Under the pieces are notes generated by a model. The model was not told the origin of the DNA, did no database searches, and was given only the letters and a program-made list of their open reading frames with translations. A stretch of DNA of 64,000 nt from Dongia_B sp964406155 (GTDB taxonomy: Bacteria; Pseudomonadota; Alphaproteobacteria; Dongiales; Dongiaceae). The stretch's first letter is position 1, and every line of letters begins with the position of its first letter. Made by a program: the position numbers and the translations under genes. This document shows, one piece after another, positions 15,907 through 24,492 of this stretch. The DNA is taken from contig CAYOQR010000001.1 of assembly GCA_964406155.1 (NCBI GenBank), positions 1-64,000 of the forward strand, written 5' to 3'.

Positions 15907-17931
15907 CTATAACACCATCAGCATCGTGAAAATCGCCAGGCTGATGCTGGCCATCAGGCTCGACGTGACCGCGGCGCTGCGATGCGAGATGAGCCGGACG
16001 CGCTCGGGATTGGTCAAGCCGCCATCCTCGATCCAGGTCATCTCCTTCACCGTGTTGCGGAAGGCCTGCTTGGCCGCGCCGAAGCCGATCTCATCGCTGC
16101 GCCGCAACGCACCTTCCGGATCGAACAGCACGAGCATGGCACCGAAATCGCAGGTGTTCACATGCCGATCGACCTGCTTCTGCAAATGCTCGCGCGTGCT
16201 GGCCAGATGGAAACTGGCAATCGCCGGCTGCAACATCTCCTTCACCGTCTGCGCGAGATGCGGCAGCTTGATGTTGGGATGGACGCCCTGAACGATGGCC
16301 AGCAGATGCAAGACGGCGATCGCCTGGGCGCTCTCCGTCGTCGCGTTGTTGAGCGCGGCCATCTCCCGGTCGATCGAGCGCTTGAGCCCGACAGCGATGA
16401 AGGCGGCGATATGCCGGTCCATCGGCCTGGCGCCGCTTTCCTGGCCTGGCATCGCCGCATCCAGGGCCGGCAGAAGATCACGCAAATGGGTCACATAATA
16501 ATCGGCAATCAGGGCGCTGCGACACGGCATGGTCGCGTCAAGCTCATACAACGCACGCTCAATGCCGTAGCCATATCCCGCCCGGTCGATATATTTCTCG
16601 GCCTCATCGAGCGGTTTCAGCGCCTGGATCTGCTCCGGCCGCAAGCTCGCCTGCTCGCCGATCCAGGCCTGGGGCAGCTTGGCCCGCAGCATTTCGCCGA
16701 ACTGATTGAGCAGGTCCTGCTTGTCGAGCAGTTCGGCCAGCATCACCGCGAGGCCGGTCAGGCTGACGCGGATATCCCGGTAGCAGATCGGTACGGGCTG
16801 CCCCAGCAGGACGATCAGCCGGCCGACCAGACGGTCGCGCAGGGTCGCGGCGGGCCCATAGCCTTGCGACAGCGCCCGGATCTTGATCAGCGACTCACCG
16901 ATCTTTTCGTCGTTGAAGCTGCGCCGCAGCCAGTTCTCGAAATCAGGCTGCTCGACCGCCGAGATCGCCTCGCTCCAATGCCAGGCCATGGCATGTCCCA
17001 AGGACGGCTTGTTGAAATGATCGCTGCCGGCGAAGGTGAACGGCCGGCTGGCGCGCTGCGGCAGATACGGCAGCACGGGATTGAAATGCTGACCCTCGAG
17101 CCAGGACTCCAGCGTCCGCAGGCTCCAGCGTTCGGTCACCTTGTCGTTCAGGAGGCCGCGCAGCATTTCGGTCAGGGACGGCGGCAGCTTTTCACGACCG
17201 GCCAAAGCCGCGAAGGAACCGTAATTGATCTTCGTCAGCACCACCTGCTCGTCGCTCATCCCGGCCAGGGGATTGCGACCGAGATAGAATATCAGGCACA
17301 GCACGCCCAAGGCGTAGAGATCGTCCGCCTGGGTGCCGACGGACCGGCCGTATGGCAGGCAGGAACCGCTATCGATGGTTTCGAACAGAGCCGGCTGGGC
17401 AAAACCCGGCGGCATGCTGAAGCATTCGCCCAGCATGATCGCGCCGTCATTGCCGAGTTGATAGAACAGATTATCCGGGCGGATCGCGCGATGGGTGGCC
17501 CCCATCGCCGAGATGTCGCGCAGCGCCTTGGCGACCGGCTGCAGGACCTGCTTGGTCAACTGGCTCTCGGTCCATTGCGGCAAGGCGCCGTTGGTACCCG
17601 ACAAGACACGTTCGCCGGCGGGAATGGCGAAGACCAGGGCCGGACGGCGCCCCCAAACGACGTCTTCGCCCTCGCCGGAAATCGGCCAGTCGACAATGCC
17701 GGTGGAGAGCGGCCAAAGGACGGTCAGCGGATTGCCGGTATGGGTCGCGTGCTGGAAGGCCCGGCACGGCAGGTGCCCCGGCGCGATCAAAGCGAAGACC
17801 TGCTTTCCGTGATCCTGCTGATCGCGCACGGCATAAGCCATCACCCCCGGTGAATCGAGGTGCGGCAGACGCTCGTTCGGCAGGATTTCATACCGGCCGC
17901 CGAGTAAGATGTTATCGCTGTCTTCTGCCAT
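15907..17931 (-). CDS. Tail-anchored protein kinase-like protein (pseudokinase)
   Basis: About 674 residues. The first 290 have a Ser/Thr kinase layout with degenerate motifs. No glycine-rich loop is seen; the beta-3 stretch reads FALIA with no Lys; the HRDxKPxN loop reads HRAIRPDN (147-154), replacing the catalytic Asp; and the DFG position reads GEC (168-170). The F-helix Asp (DDLYALGV) that holds the fold together is kept. A long helical region of unknown kind follows, and the protein ends in one hydrophobic helix (SLMASISLAIFTMLMVL), a tail anchor. It most likely signals or scaffolds rather than phosphorylates. A small membrane protein follows 8 bases later. Start spacing to GGGAG is short, so the exact start is uncertain. 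Confidence 0.75.
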   Translation of the reverse strand: MAEDSDNILLGGRYEILPNERLPHLDSPGVMAYAVRDQQDHGKQVFALIAPGHLPCRAFQHATHTGNPLTVLWPLSTGIVDWPISGEGEDVVWGRRPALVFAIPAGERVLSGTNGALPQWTESQLTKQVLQPVAKALRDISAMGATHRAIRPDNLFYQLGNDGAIMLGECFSMPPGFAQPALFETIDSGSCLPYGRSVGTQADDLYALGVLCLIFYLGRNPLAGMSDEQVVLTKINYGSFAALAGREKLPPSLTEMLRGLLNDKVTERWSLRTLESWLEGQHFNPVLPYLPQRASRPFTFAGSDHFNKPSLGHAMAWHWSEAISAVEQPDFENWLRRSFNDEKIGESLIKIRALSQGYGPAATLRDRLVGRLIVLLGQPVPICYRDIRVSLTGLAVMLAELLDKQDLLNQFGEMLRAKLPQAWIGEQASLRPEQIQALKPLDEAEKYIDRAGYGYGIERALYELDATMPCRSALIADYYVTHLRDLLPALDAAMPGQESGARPMDRHIAAFIAVGLKRSIDREMAALNNATTESAQAIAVLHLLAIVQGVHPNIKLPHLAQTVKEMLQPAIASFHLASTREHLQKQVDRHVNTCDFGAMLVLFDPEGALRRSDEIGFGAAKQAFRNTVKEMTWIEDGGLTNPERVRLISHRSAAVTSSLMASISLAIFTMLMVL

Positions 17932-18027
17932 GGCTCCCTACCCATGGCATTCCACAGGGAAACGGTTAATCAGCCCTTAAACGTGGACCGTTTTCCTGAC
18001 ATCGACGCGAAAAACTTGTGCAAAACT

Positions 18028-19320
18028 TCAGTCGGTGAAGGGGTCCGTCACCAGAATCGTGTCGTCCCGTTCCGGGCTTGTGGATAACAGGGCGACCGGC
18101 GCCTCGATCAATTCCTCAATGCGGCGGATATACTTGATCGCCGTGGCCGGGAGCTGCGCCCAGGAACGGGCCCCGAACGTCGAATCAGACCACCCTTCCA
18201 GCGTCTCATAGATCGGCTCGGCCGCCGCCTGCAGATGGGCGCCCGCCGGCAGATGATCCACGGTTTCGCCCTTGATGCGATAGCCGGTGCAGATCTTCAG
18301 CTCCTTGAGGCCATCGAGCACGTCGAGCTTGGTCAAGGCGATGCCGTTGATGCCGGAGACCTTGATCGACTGGCGCACCAGGGCTGCATCGAACCAGCCG
18401 CAGCGGCGCTTGCGCCCGGTGACGACGCCGAATTCCTTGCCGCGCTGGCCCAGCAACTCGCCAATCTCGTCGGTCAGTTCACTGGGGAACGGACCGCTGC
18501 CAACCCGTGTCGTATAGGCCTTGGTGATGCCCAGCACATAGCCGATCCCGCCGACGCCGAGGCCCGAGCCGGTCGCCGCCTGCCCCGCCACCGTGTTCGA
18601 CGAGGTGACATAGGGATAGGTGCCGTGATCGACATCGAGCATCATGCCCTGGGCGCCTTCGAACAGAATGCGGTCGCCGCGCTTGCGGGCGGCATCGAGA
18701 CGCTGCCAGACGGTCTGCACGAAGGGCGTGATCTTCGGCGCGATCTCACGCAACTGGGCGATCAGTTCGGCGCCGTCAACCTCCGGCGCCGACATGCCGC
18801 GCAGCAGCGCGTTGTGATGCAGCAGCAGGTTTTCGACCTTGCCCGGCAGGCTCTCCGGATCCGCCAGATCGCAGACGCGGATGGCGCGGCGCGCCACCTT
18901 GTCCTCATAGGCCGGGCCGATGCCGCGGCCGGTGGTGCCGATCTTCGCCGCGCCGCGCGCTTCTTCACGCAGGGTGTCGAGCTTGCTGTGCAGTGGCAGG
19001 ATCAACGCTGCATTCTCGGCGATCGCCAGATTGTCCGGCGAAATGGCGACACCCTGGCCGCGCAGATTGTCGATCTCCTTCAGGAGATGCCAGGGATCGA
19101 CCACCACGCCATTGCCGATCACGGCGAGCTTGCCGGGGCGCACCACGCCTGATGGCAGCAGGCTCAGCTTATAGACCTGGCCGCCGATCACCAGCGTATG
19201 GCCGGCATTGTGGCCGCCTTGGAAGCGCACCACCACATCGGCGCGTTCCGACAGCCAGTCGACGATCTTGCCCTTACCCTCGTCGCCCCATTGCGATCCG
19301 ATGACAGCTACATTGGCCAT
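18028..19320 (-). CDS. purA: Adenylosuccinate synthetase
   Basis: A 430-residue enzyme joining IMP and aspartate with GTP, the first committed step from IMP to AMP. It opens with ANVAVIGSQWGDEGKGKIVDWL, carrying the GDEGKGK GTP/IMP loop, and continues with FQGGHNAGHTL, TTGRGIGPAYEDK, FEGAQGMMLDVDHGTYPYVTSSN and VTGRKRRCGWFD, all family hallmarks. ATG 19320 has GAGG 7 bases upstream; an ATG four codons earlier is less likely. It follows hisZ by about 50 bases on the same strand, the usual alphaproteobacterial hisZ-purA arrangement. Confidence 0.97.
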   Translation of the reverse strand: MANVAVIGSQWGDEGKGKIVDWLSERADVVVRFQGGHNAGHTLVIGGQVYKLSLLPSGVVRPGKLAVIGNGVVVDPWHLLKEIDNLRGQGVAISPDNLAIAENAALILPLHSKLDTLREEARGAAKIGTTGRGIGPAYEDKVARRAIRVCDLADPESLPGKVENLLLHHNALLRGMSAPEVDGAELIAQLREIAPKITPFVQTVWQRLDAARKRGDRILFEGAQGMMLDVDHGTYPYVTSSNTVAGQAATGSGLGVGGIGYVLGITKAYTTRVGSGPFPSELTDEIGELLGQRGKEFGVVTGRKRRCGWFDAALVRQSIKVSGINGIALTKLDVLDGLKELKICTGYRIKGETVDHLPAGAHLQAAAEPIYETLEGWSDSTFGARSWAQLPATAIKYIRRIEELIEAPVALLSTSPERDDTILVTDPFTD

Positions 19321-19370
19321 GATGATCCTCATTCACGGCACGATCTTACCTGCGGACTGATCGATGATGA

Positions 19371-20507
19371 TCAGAGTGCCTGCACGTCGCGCCCGTTCCA
19401 CAAATGCTGACAACCCAGGCGCCTTGCCTCGGCCGCCGGATCGGCGGCGGCACCCAGATCCTGAATGGTAACCCAACCGTCCGACCGCAGCTTCGCCGCC
19501 TGTTGCGGCGGTGTTCCCTGCGGCAGGAAGATACGCCGTGTCACAGTCGGCGCCGGCAAGGCCGCCAGTACCGTGTTCAGATACAGCGTGAAGCCGGTCG
19601 CTTCCTCCCCGGCCTGATTGACATAGCGGCCGCCACGGCCGAATTCGCCGCTGATCCGCCGGCCCAGCAGCGAGAAGGTGATGCCGGTATGATATTCGAA
19701 ACCGCGATGATCCGTTGGATCTATCGTCAAGGCGAGATCCGGCGCCGCCTGCTGAATGAGCTGAACCACTTCGTTCAAGCGTTGGCGCTGAACCTGGGCG
19801 GCGGCCGGCAGATCGAGCGCGTTCAGATGCTTGAGCGCCTGCGTGGCGGGTCCCACGGCGCGCAGCAAGCCTTCCAACAGTTTCGTCGATCCGCCCGCGA
19901 GCTTGCGCACAGCGGCGACATCCTTGCGATCGAGAGCCGCGATCAGCAAGGCGGGTTCCTGTACTCCATGCGCGGCCAGGATCGTCGGCGTCAGGGTCGG
20001 CAGATTGAGATCGACCGCGAGATGCGGCACGCCCGCCTGATGCAGGGCATCCACGGCCAGTAGCACCGCTTCGGCATCGGCGGCGGCGCTGGCCGCGCCC
20101 ACCAATTCGACGCCCGCCTGGCCGATCTGCCGTTCGGGCCGCATCTGCTCGCCCTTCACCCGCAGCACCTGCCCGGCATAAGAGAGCCGCAACGGGCGCG
20201 GGCTGTTGCGCAGCCGGCTGGCGGCGATCCGCGCCACCTGCGGCGTGATATCGGCCCGCAGCCCCATCATGCGCTGCGAAACCGGATCCATCAGACGGAA
20301 GGTATGGGCCGACATGGCGGCGCCGGGACCAGACAGCAGGCTGTCCTCGAACTCAATCAGCGGCGGCTTCACCCGCTCATAACCCCAAGCCGCGAAAACC
20401 GCCATGACCCGTTCAACCATGGCTGCCTCGAAGGCGGCATCCGGCGGCAGGCCATCGGCCAACCCGGCGGGCAAGAGGTAGTTATGGCTGTCAGTCGGCA
20501 TGGTCAC
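19371..20507 (-). CDS. hisZ: ATP phosphoribosyltransferase regulatory subunit HisZ
   Basis: About 378 residues, a histidyl-tRNA-synthetase-like paralogue without tRNA-binding parts. Class II synthetase traces are RLMDPVSQRMMGLRADITPQVARIAA and FEYHTGITFSL. HisZ forms the hetero-octamer with short HisG and makes the first histidine enzyme feedback-sensitive, so a short-form hisG should exist elsewhere in the genome. The genuine HisRS gene is longer and keeps its anticodon domain, which this lacks. The start could be Met1 or Met3 (20501). Confidence 0.93.
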   Translation of the reverse strand: MTMPTDSHNYLLPAGLADGLPPDAAFEAAMVERVMAVFAAWGYERVKPPLIEFEDSLLSGPGAAMSAHTFRLMDPVSQRMMGLRADITPQVARIAASRLRNSPRPLRLSYAGQVLRVKGEQMRPERQIGQAGVELVGAASAAADAEAVLLAVDALHQAGVPHLAVDLNLPTLTPTILAAHGVQEPALLIAALDRKDVAAVRKLAGGSTKLLEGLLRAVGPATQALKHLNALDLPAAAQVQRQRLNEVVQLIQQAAPDLALTIDPTDHRGFEYHTGITFSLLGRRISGEFGRGGRYVNQAGEEATGFTLYLNTVLAALPAPTVTRRIFLPQGTPPQQAAKLRSDGWVTIQDLGAAADPAAEARRLGCQHLWNGRDVQAL

Positions 20508-20701
20508 GGGCGCTGCTCAGGTCCAAACGATGCGCCCAGGCCGGCAAGCGGCGTGAGTGCAGAGCCTAATAGCGAATTCGCCGCCCTACGGCAAGCATCG
20601 TCTGTGTCGCGGCGGACCGCGCCGCGACCAGGAAAGCACCCGCCAACCACTTGTCTTTACAGGATAAGACGAGGGGATGAGCTACCCTCGACAGGCTGAT
20701 A

Positions 20702-20911
20702 TCAGAGCTGGGACAGATCCAGGTCCGAGGTGTAATCGCCGGGCGCTTCCTTGACGATGGCCTGGCCGGTAATCACCCGCTGCCGCTCCGGATCGTACGT
20801 CAAGGTGGGATTGCCATAGAGCTCCCACCCGGCATTCAGCGCCGCCGATACCCGGTGGCAGAAAGCGGAATCATCGGGGCCGGTCAGATAGCGGTAGACT
20901 TTCATGCTCAT
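20702..20911 (-). CDS. DUF1737 small protein
   Basis: A 69-residue protein matching DUF1737: VYRYLTGPDDSAFCHRVSAALNAGWELYGNP, then GQAIVKE. Family members are short, soluble and of unknown function. The tail DYTSDLDLSQL is acidic. The start may be Met1 (20911) or Met3 (20905). Nearest same-strand neighbours are hisZ downstream and phzF upstream, each separated by about 95-195 bases, so it is probably its own unit. Confidence 0.85.
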   Translation of the reverse strand: MSMKVYRYLTGPDDSAFCHRVSAALNAGWELYGNPTLTYDPERQRVITGQAIVKEAPGDYTSDLDLSQL

Positions 20912-21005
20912 TCCCTCGGGGTCGGTCCGCCGCGCCGGAACAGCCGGAACGTCGATATCGCGACACGACTTACACCATTGGCGTGGCGCCGTCAGATCAT
21001 TCCGA

Positions 21006-21794
21006 TCAGATGGTCATGATCCCCTTGAGGGTGCAAATGCCATAGCCCGCCATATGCACGCGGTCATCCGTGAGATTGATCCAGAGGTCGCCGCCACGGG
21101 GCGATACCTGCCGGGCATGGAATTGCGTCTTGCCGAGGATGCCGGACCAATACGGCGTCAGGACACAATGAGCCGATCCCGTCACCGGATCTTCCGGAAT
21201 GCCATGCAATGGGCCGAAGAGGCGCGAGACGAAATCCACCTCGTCGCCCCGCGCGGTCACCACCACGTCCTTGTCGAGCTTCATGAGGGCCGAGAAATCC
21301 GGCACGACCTCACGCACCATCGTCTCGTCCTCGAAGAGGGCGAAATAGGCGATGTAATCGTCGCTGTCGAAAATGGAGACCGGGCGATGCGACAGGCATC
21401 CGGCCACGGCCTCCAGCTTCTCATCCGCCGGCTTGACCGAGTAGCGCGGGAAATCCAGCACCAGCCTTTCGCCGTCGCGCCGTACGATCAATTCGCCCGA
21501 CATGCTTTCGAAGCGAATCTCCCGGCGATCGGGCTGCAGGAATCGGGTGATGACATAGGCCGAGGCCAGGGTGGCATGACCGCAGAGCGCAATCTCCACC
21601 GTCGGAGTGAACCAGCGGATATGGAAGCCCTCGCTCGTCGGCACGAAGAAAGCGGTTTCGGCGAGATTGTTCTCGGCCGCGATCCGCTGCATCAGCGCAT
21701 CCGGCAACCAGTTCTCCAGCGGCATCACCGCCGCCGGATTGCCGGCGAAAGCCCGATCGGTGAAGGCATCGATCTGGTAGAGCGGCAGGTCCAT
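21006..21794 (-). CDS. PhzF-family isomerase (copy 1)
   Basis: A 262-residue PhzF/diaminopimelate-epimerase-fold protein. It shows YQIDAFTDRAFAGNPAAVMPL at the N-terminus, NLAETAFFVP with the conserved catalytic Glu, IALCGHATLASAYV, and EDPVTGSAHCVL with RGGDLWI near the end. The nearest characterised members isomerise phenazine or similar intermediates, but no phenazine genes are here, so the substrate is unknown. It is about two-thirds identical by eye to copy 2, located 135 bases upstream, a tandem duplication. Two hairpin repeats separate the copies. Confidence 0.9.
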   Translation of the reverse strand: MDLPLYQIDAFTDRAFAGNPAAVMPLENWLPDALMQRIAAENNLAETAFFVPTSEGFHIRWFTPTVEIALCGHATLASAYVITRFLQPDRREIRFESMSGELIVRRDGERLVLDFPRYSVKPADEKLEAVAGCLSHRPVSIFDSDDYIAYFALFEDETMVREVVPDFSALMKLDKDVVVTARGDEVDFVSRLFGPLHGIPEDPVTGSAHCVLTPYWSGILGKTQFHARQVSPRGGDLWINLTDDRVHMAGYGICTLKGIMTI

Positions 21795-21816
21795 GGCCTT
21801 TCCGTTCGTTTGACCT

Positions 21817-21879
21817 AGAGCCGGATGCTCACAAGCGGAATCGCTGGAGCGATTTCACTTGTGAGCTGAATCCGCCTCT
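21817..21879 (+). repeat. Hairpin repeat element E1 (variant core)
   Basis: A 63-base element with left end AGAGCcgGATGC and right end GCTGAATCCGCCTCT. These ends match elements E2 and E3, but the inside differs. The core forms TCACAAG/CTTGTGA (7 bp) and AATCGCT/AGCGATT (7 bp) around a GG loop. It points toward E2, which is in opposite orientation 12 bases away. Confidence 0.8.
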
Positions 21880-21891
21880 TCTCAAAAAGAT

Positions 21892-21952
21892 AGAGGGCGA
21901 TTCAGCTTTCAGGTTGAAACACACATGCTTCAACCTGAACGCATCGCGCTCT
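21892..21952 (-). repeat. Hairpin repeat element E2 overlapping the phzF copy 2 stop
   Basis: A 61-base element. On the minus strand it aligns with E3 at 54 of 61 positions (hand-counted) and has the same core arms, TTCAGGTTGAA and TTCAACCTGAA. Its first 24 bases encode the end of PhzF copy 2 and include that gene's TGA stop. Confidence 0.88.
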
Positions 21953-22739
21953 TTATCGACATCGTGCCCGTCAGCACGCGAACACAATGCCCGGCGATCA
22001 AAACCCGCTCGCCTTTCAACTCGACCCAAAGATCGCCGCCACGTGGCGATACCTGGCGTGCATGGAAAGTGGTTTTGCCAAGTCGGCCCGCCCAGTAATG
22101 GGCCAGCAGGCAATGCGCCGATCCCGTCACCGGGTCTTCCGGAATACCGTGATTGGGCGCGAAAAAGCGCGAGACGAAATCGACCTCGTCGCCCGGCGCG
22201 GTGACGATCACGTCCTTGTCCAACCGGCTGAAGGCAAGAAAATCCGGCACAAGATCGCGGATCGTCTGCTCATTCTCGTATACCGCCACATAGGCGATAT
22301 AGCGATCGTTCTTCAGCACCTCGGCCGGCCGCCGGTCGAAGCAGGTGGCGACGGCATCGAGCCGGTCATCGGCGGGCATCACCGGCAGAACGGGGAAATC
22401 CAATTGCAGCTTGTCGCCGGCTTGCGTGACCCGTAATTCGCCCGACCGGCTATCGAAGCAGATATTCTCCCGGCCGGGCTGCAGCAGACCCGTGATGACA
22501 TGCGCCGCCGCCAAGGTGGCATGACCACAGAGATCGACCTCCACCGTCGGTGTGAACCATCGGATGTGGAAGCGATCGCCGGTCTGGACGAAGAAAGCGG
22601 TCTCCGCCAGATTGTTCTCGGCGGCGATCTGTTGCATCAGCCGGTCCGGCAGCCAGTCCTGCAAGGGCATGACGGCCGCCGGGTTGCCGGCGAAGGCACG
22701 GTCGGTGAAGGCATCGACCTGATAGAGCGGCAAGTCCAT
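21930..22739 (-). CDS. PhzF-family isomerase (copy 2)
   Basis: A 269-residue paralogue of the neighbouring PhzF protein, with YQVDAFTDRAFAGNPAAVMPL, NLAETAFFV, VDLCGHATLAAAHV, EDPVTGSAHCLL and RGGDLWV. The final residues SAMRSG are encoded by repeat element E2, which also supplies the stop codon; copy 1 ends earlier, so the original C-terminus was probably replaced. The catalytic part is complete and activity should be unaffected. It starts 23 bases after the DUF1127 gene, so they likely share a transcript divergent from the MocR regulator. Confidence 0.9.
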   Translation of the reverse strand: MDLPLYQVDAFTDRAFAGNPAAVMPLQDWLPDRLMQQIAAENNLAETAFFVQTGDRFHIRWFTPTVEVDLCGHATLAAAHVITGLLQPGRENICFDSRSGELRVTQAGDKLQLDFPVLPVMPADDRLDAVATCFDRRPAEVLKNDRYIAYVAVYENEQTIRDLVPDFLAFSRLDKDVIVTAPGDEVDFVSRFFAPNHGIPEDPVTGSAHCLLAHYWAGRLGKTTFHARQVSPRGGDLWVELKGERVLIAGHCVRVLTGTMSIKSAMRSG

Positions 22740-22762
22740 GGCAGCGCCCCAGATATGCTGGA

Positions 22763-22996
22763 TCAGATGCGCCAGAAGGGCTTGCTCACTTCCTGGTCGA
22801 CATCGGCTCTGCTGAGGCCGATATCGCGCAGCATATGGTGATCGAGCCCGGCCAGATGCCGCCGCTGCCGGCTGCGCTCGCGCCAATCGAAATACATGTC
22901 GACCAGTCGGACAAAAACCGAAGCCGAGGTCTGGCGCGCGCAGGATAATTCGAATGAGCTGAGCGTGTTAGGTCGGATATTTTCCTGGCTACGCAT
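22763..22996 (-). CDS. DUF1127 small protein
   Basis: A 77-residue basic protein with the DUF1127 core WRERSRQRRHLAGLDHHMLRDIGLSRADVDQE and the typical end KPFWRI. Small DUF1127 proteins in other alphaproteobacteria have been linked to RNA turnover and phosphate or carbon uptake; this one's role is unknown. AGGAG lies about 8 bases before ATG 22996. It is divergent from the MocR-type regulator and shares its roughly 95-base control region, so it is a likely target. The phzF copy 2 gene follows. Confidence 0.88.
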   Translation of the reverse strand: MRSQENIRPNTLSSFELSCARQTSASVFVRLVDMYFDWRERSRQRRHLAGLDHHMLRDIGLSRADVDQEVSKPFWRI

Positions 22997-23010
22997 GATG
23001 CAATCTCCTG

Positions 23011-23084
23011 ATTGTATCTATTGTATCAATTATTGTACTGAAAAACATCTTCACATTGACACAATAAGGTGTCAATTGTTACAT
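23011..23084 (+). promoter_or_regulatory. MocR divergent control region: inverted repeat over a promoter
   Basis: ATTGACAC (23055-23062) and GTGTCAAT (23069-23076) form a perfect 8-bp inverted repeat. The same bases contain TTGACA (23056-23061), which with TTACAT (23079-23084) at 17-base spacing makes a sigma-70-like promoter. Transcription would begin about at the MocR ATG (23092). TTGTATC is also directly repeated at 23012 and 23021. Confidence 0.6.
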
Positions 23085-23091
23085 TGTCTCC

Positions 23092-24492
23092 ATGACAATT
23101 TGGGCACCGGATCTCTCACAATTTGACGGGCCGCGCTATCTGGCGATTGCGGATGCGCTGATGGCCGATATCCGCAACCGGCGCCTGGCGCCCGGCGATC
23201 GATTGCCCACCCATCGCGATCTCGCCTATCGCCTCGGTGTCACCGTCGGCACCGTGACACGGGCCTATAACGAGGCCGAACGGCGCGGCCTGATCGGTGG
23301 CGAGGTCGGGCGAGGCACCTATGTTCGCGGTGATCTCGGCCGCCGCCTGCCCGAACCGTTCCAGACCGTCGCGCAGACCGCGCAACAGACGCTGATCGAT
23401 TTCAGCATCAATTTCCCGACGCCGATGTCCGGTGACAATCTGCTGGCTGAGAGCCTGCGGACCATCGCCGACCGCCCCGGCATCGCCCGGCTGATGGATT
23501 ATCATCCGCATGCCGGCCTCGCCCATCACCGGGAAGCCGGCGCGCAATGGATGAGCAATTTCGGTTTCCCCACCACGGCGGACCGCGTGATCGTCACCTC
23601 CGGCGGCCAGCACGCCATGACGGCGGTGATTGGCGCATTGACCCAGCCCGGCGACGTCGTCGTCACCGAGAACCTCACCTATCCCGGCATGCGCCGCCTG
23701 GCCGATTTCCTGCGCCTGAAGTTGCATGGCCTGGCACTCGACCAGCATGGCATCGATCCGGATGCACTCGATGCCGCCTGCCGCAACCTGGCACCCAAGG
23801 CGCTCTATTGCGTCACCAACATCCATAACCCGCTGGGCTATGTCGTGCCGGAATCGCGTCGTCGCGAGATCGCCGATGTCTGCCGGCGTCACGGCGTCAA
23901 GATCGTCGAGGACGATCTCTATGGTTTCCTGCTGGACGAGCAGCCCCCGTCCCTGGTGAGCTTCGCACCCGAGATCGGCCACTATATCAACAGTGTCTCG
24001 AAGTCGATGTGCCCGGGCCTGCGCGTCGGTTATCTGGCGATTCCGCCGGAAGGCCAGGACGCCTTCGCCCAGGTGGTCCGCTCAACCACCTGGATGGCGA
24101 CACCCCTCACCGCCGAGATCGCCACCAACTGGATCAATAACGGCACCGGCACGCGCCTCGTGCATCAGCATAAATCCGAGGCCATCGCCCGCCAGCAATT
24201 GGCGCAAGATATCCTGGGCCAATGGGATATCCGCAGCTATCGCGCCAGCTATCACCTCTGGCTCAACCTGCCCGATGCCTGGACATCGGACAATTTCGCG
24301 CTGGAAGCGCGCCTGCGCAATGTCGCGGTATCTCCCGCCGGCACCTTTGCGCTGACCCGCAACACCCTGTCCGGCGTGCGCCTCTGCCTCTGTGCGCCTG
24401 CCACCAGGGAGCTGCTGATTCAAGGCCTGGAGATTCTCGCCGACCTGCTGCGCCAGCGGCCCGCCAGCCGCGCCGGCATGGGAGTCGTCTAG
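23092..24492 (+). CDS. MocR-type regulator (GntR winged helix plus aminotransferase)
   Basis: A 466-residue fusion. The N-terminal GntR winged helix is clear (YLAIADALMADIRNRRLAPGDRLPTHRDLAYRLGVTVGTVTRAYNEAERRGLI). The fold-type I aminotransferase domain carries TSGGQHAMTAVIGAL, the NIHNPLGYVVP aspartate-aminotransferase-like loop, and the PLP lysine in NSVSKSMCPGLRVGYL. MocR proteins sense PLP with an amino acid or amine. Divergent DUF1127-phzF and downstream azlCD are likely targets, suggesting amino-acid export control. No Shine-Dalgarno sequence is visible, and the promoter position suggests a leaderless message. The TAG stop overlaps repeat E3. Confidence 0.9.
   Translation: MTIWAPDLSQFDGPRYLAIADALMADIRNRRLAPGDRLPTHRDLAYRLGVTVGTVTRAYNEAERRGLIGGEVGRGTYVRGDLGRRLPEPFQTVAQTAQQTLIDFSINFPTPMSGDNLLAESLRTIADRPGIARLMDYHPHAGLAHHREAGAQWMSNFGFPTTADRVIVTSGGQHAMTAVIGALTQPGDVVVTENLTYPGMRRLADFLRLKLHGLALDQHGIDPDALDAACRNLAPKALYCVTNIHNPLGYVVPESRRREIADVCRRHGVKIVEDDLYGFLLDEQPPSLVSFAPEIGHYINSVSKSMCPGLRVGYLAIPPEGQDAFAQVVRSTTWMATPLTAEIATNWINNGTGTRLVHQHKSEAIARQQLAQDILGQWDIRSYRASYHLWLNLPDAWTSDNFALEARLRNVAVSPAGTFALTRNTLSGVRLCLCAPATRELLIQGLEILADLLRQRPASRAGMGVV

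Noticed and set aside
15982..17853. A 623-residue open frame on the plus strand
   Set aside because: It is antisense to the pseudokinase, which has recognisable kinase architecture and a membrane tail; the plus frame has the usual GQ/R-rich shadow composition.
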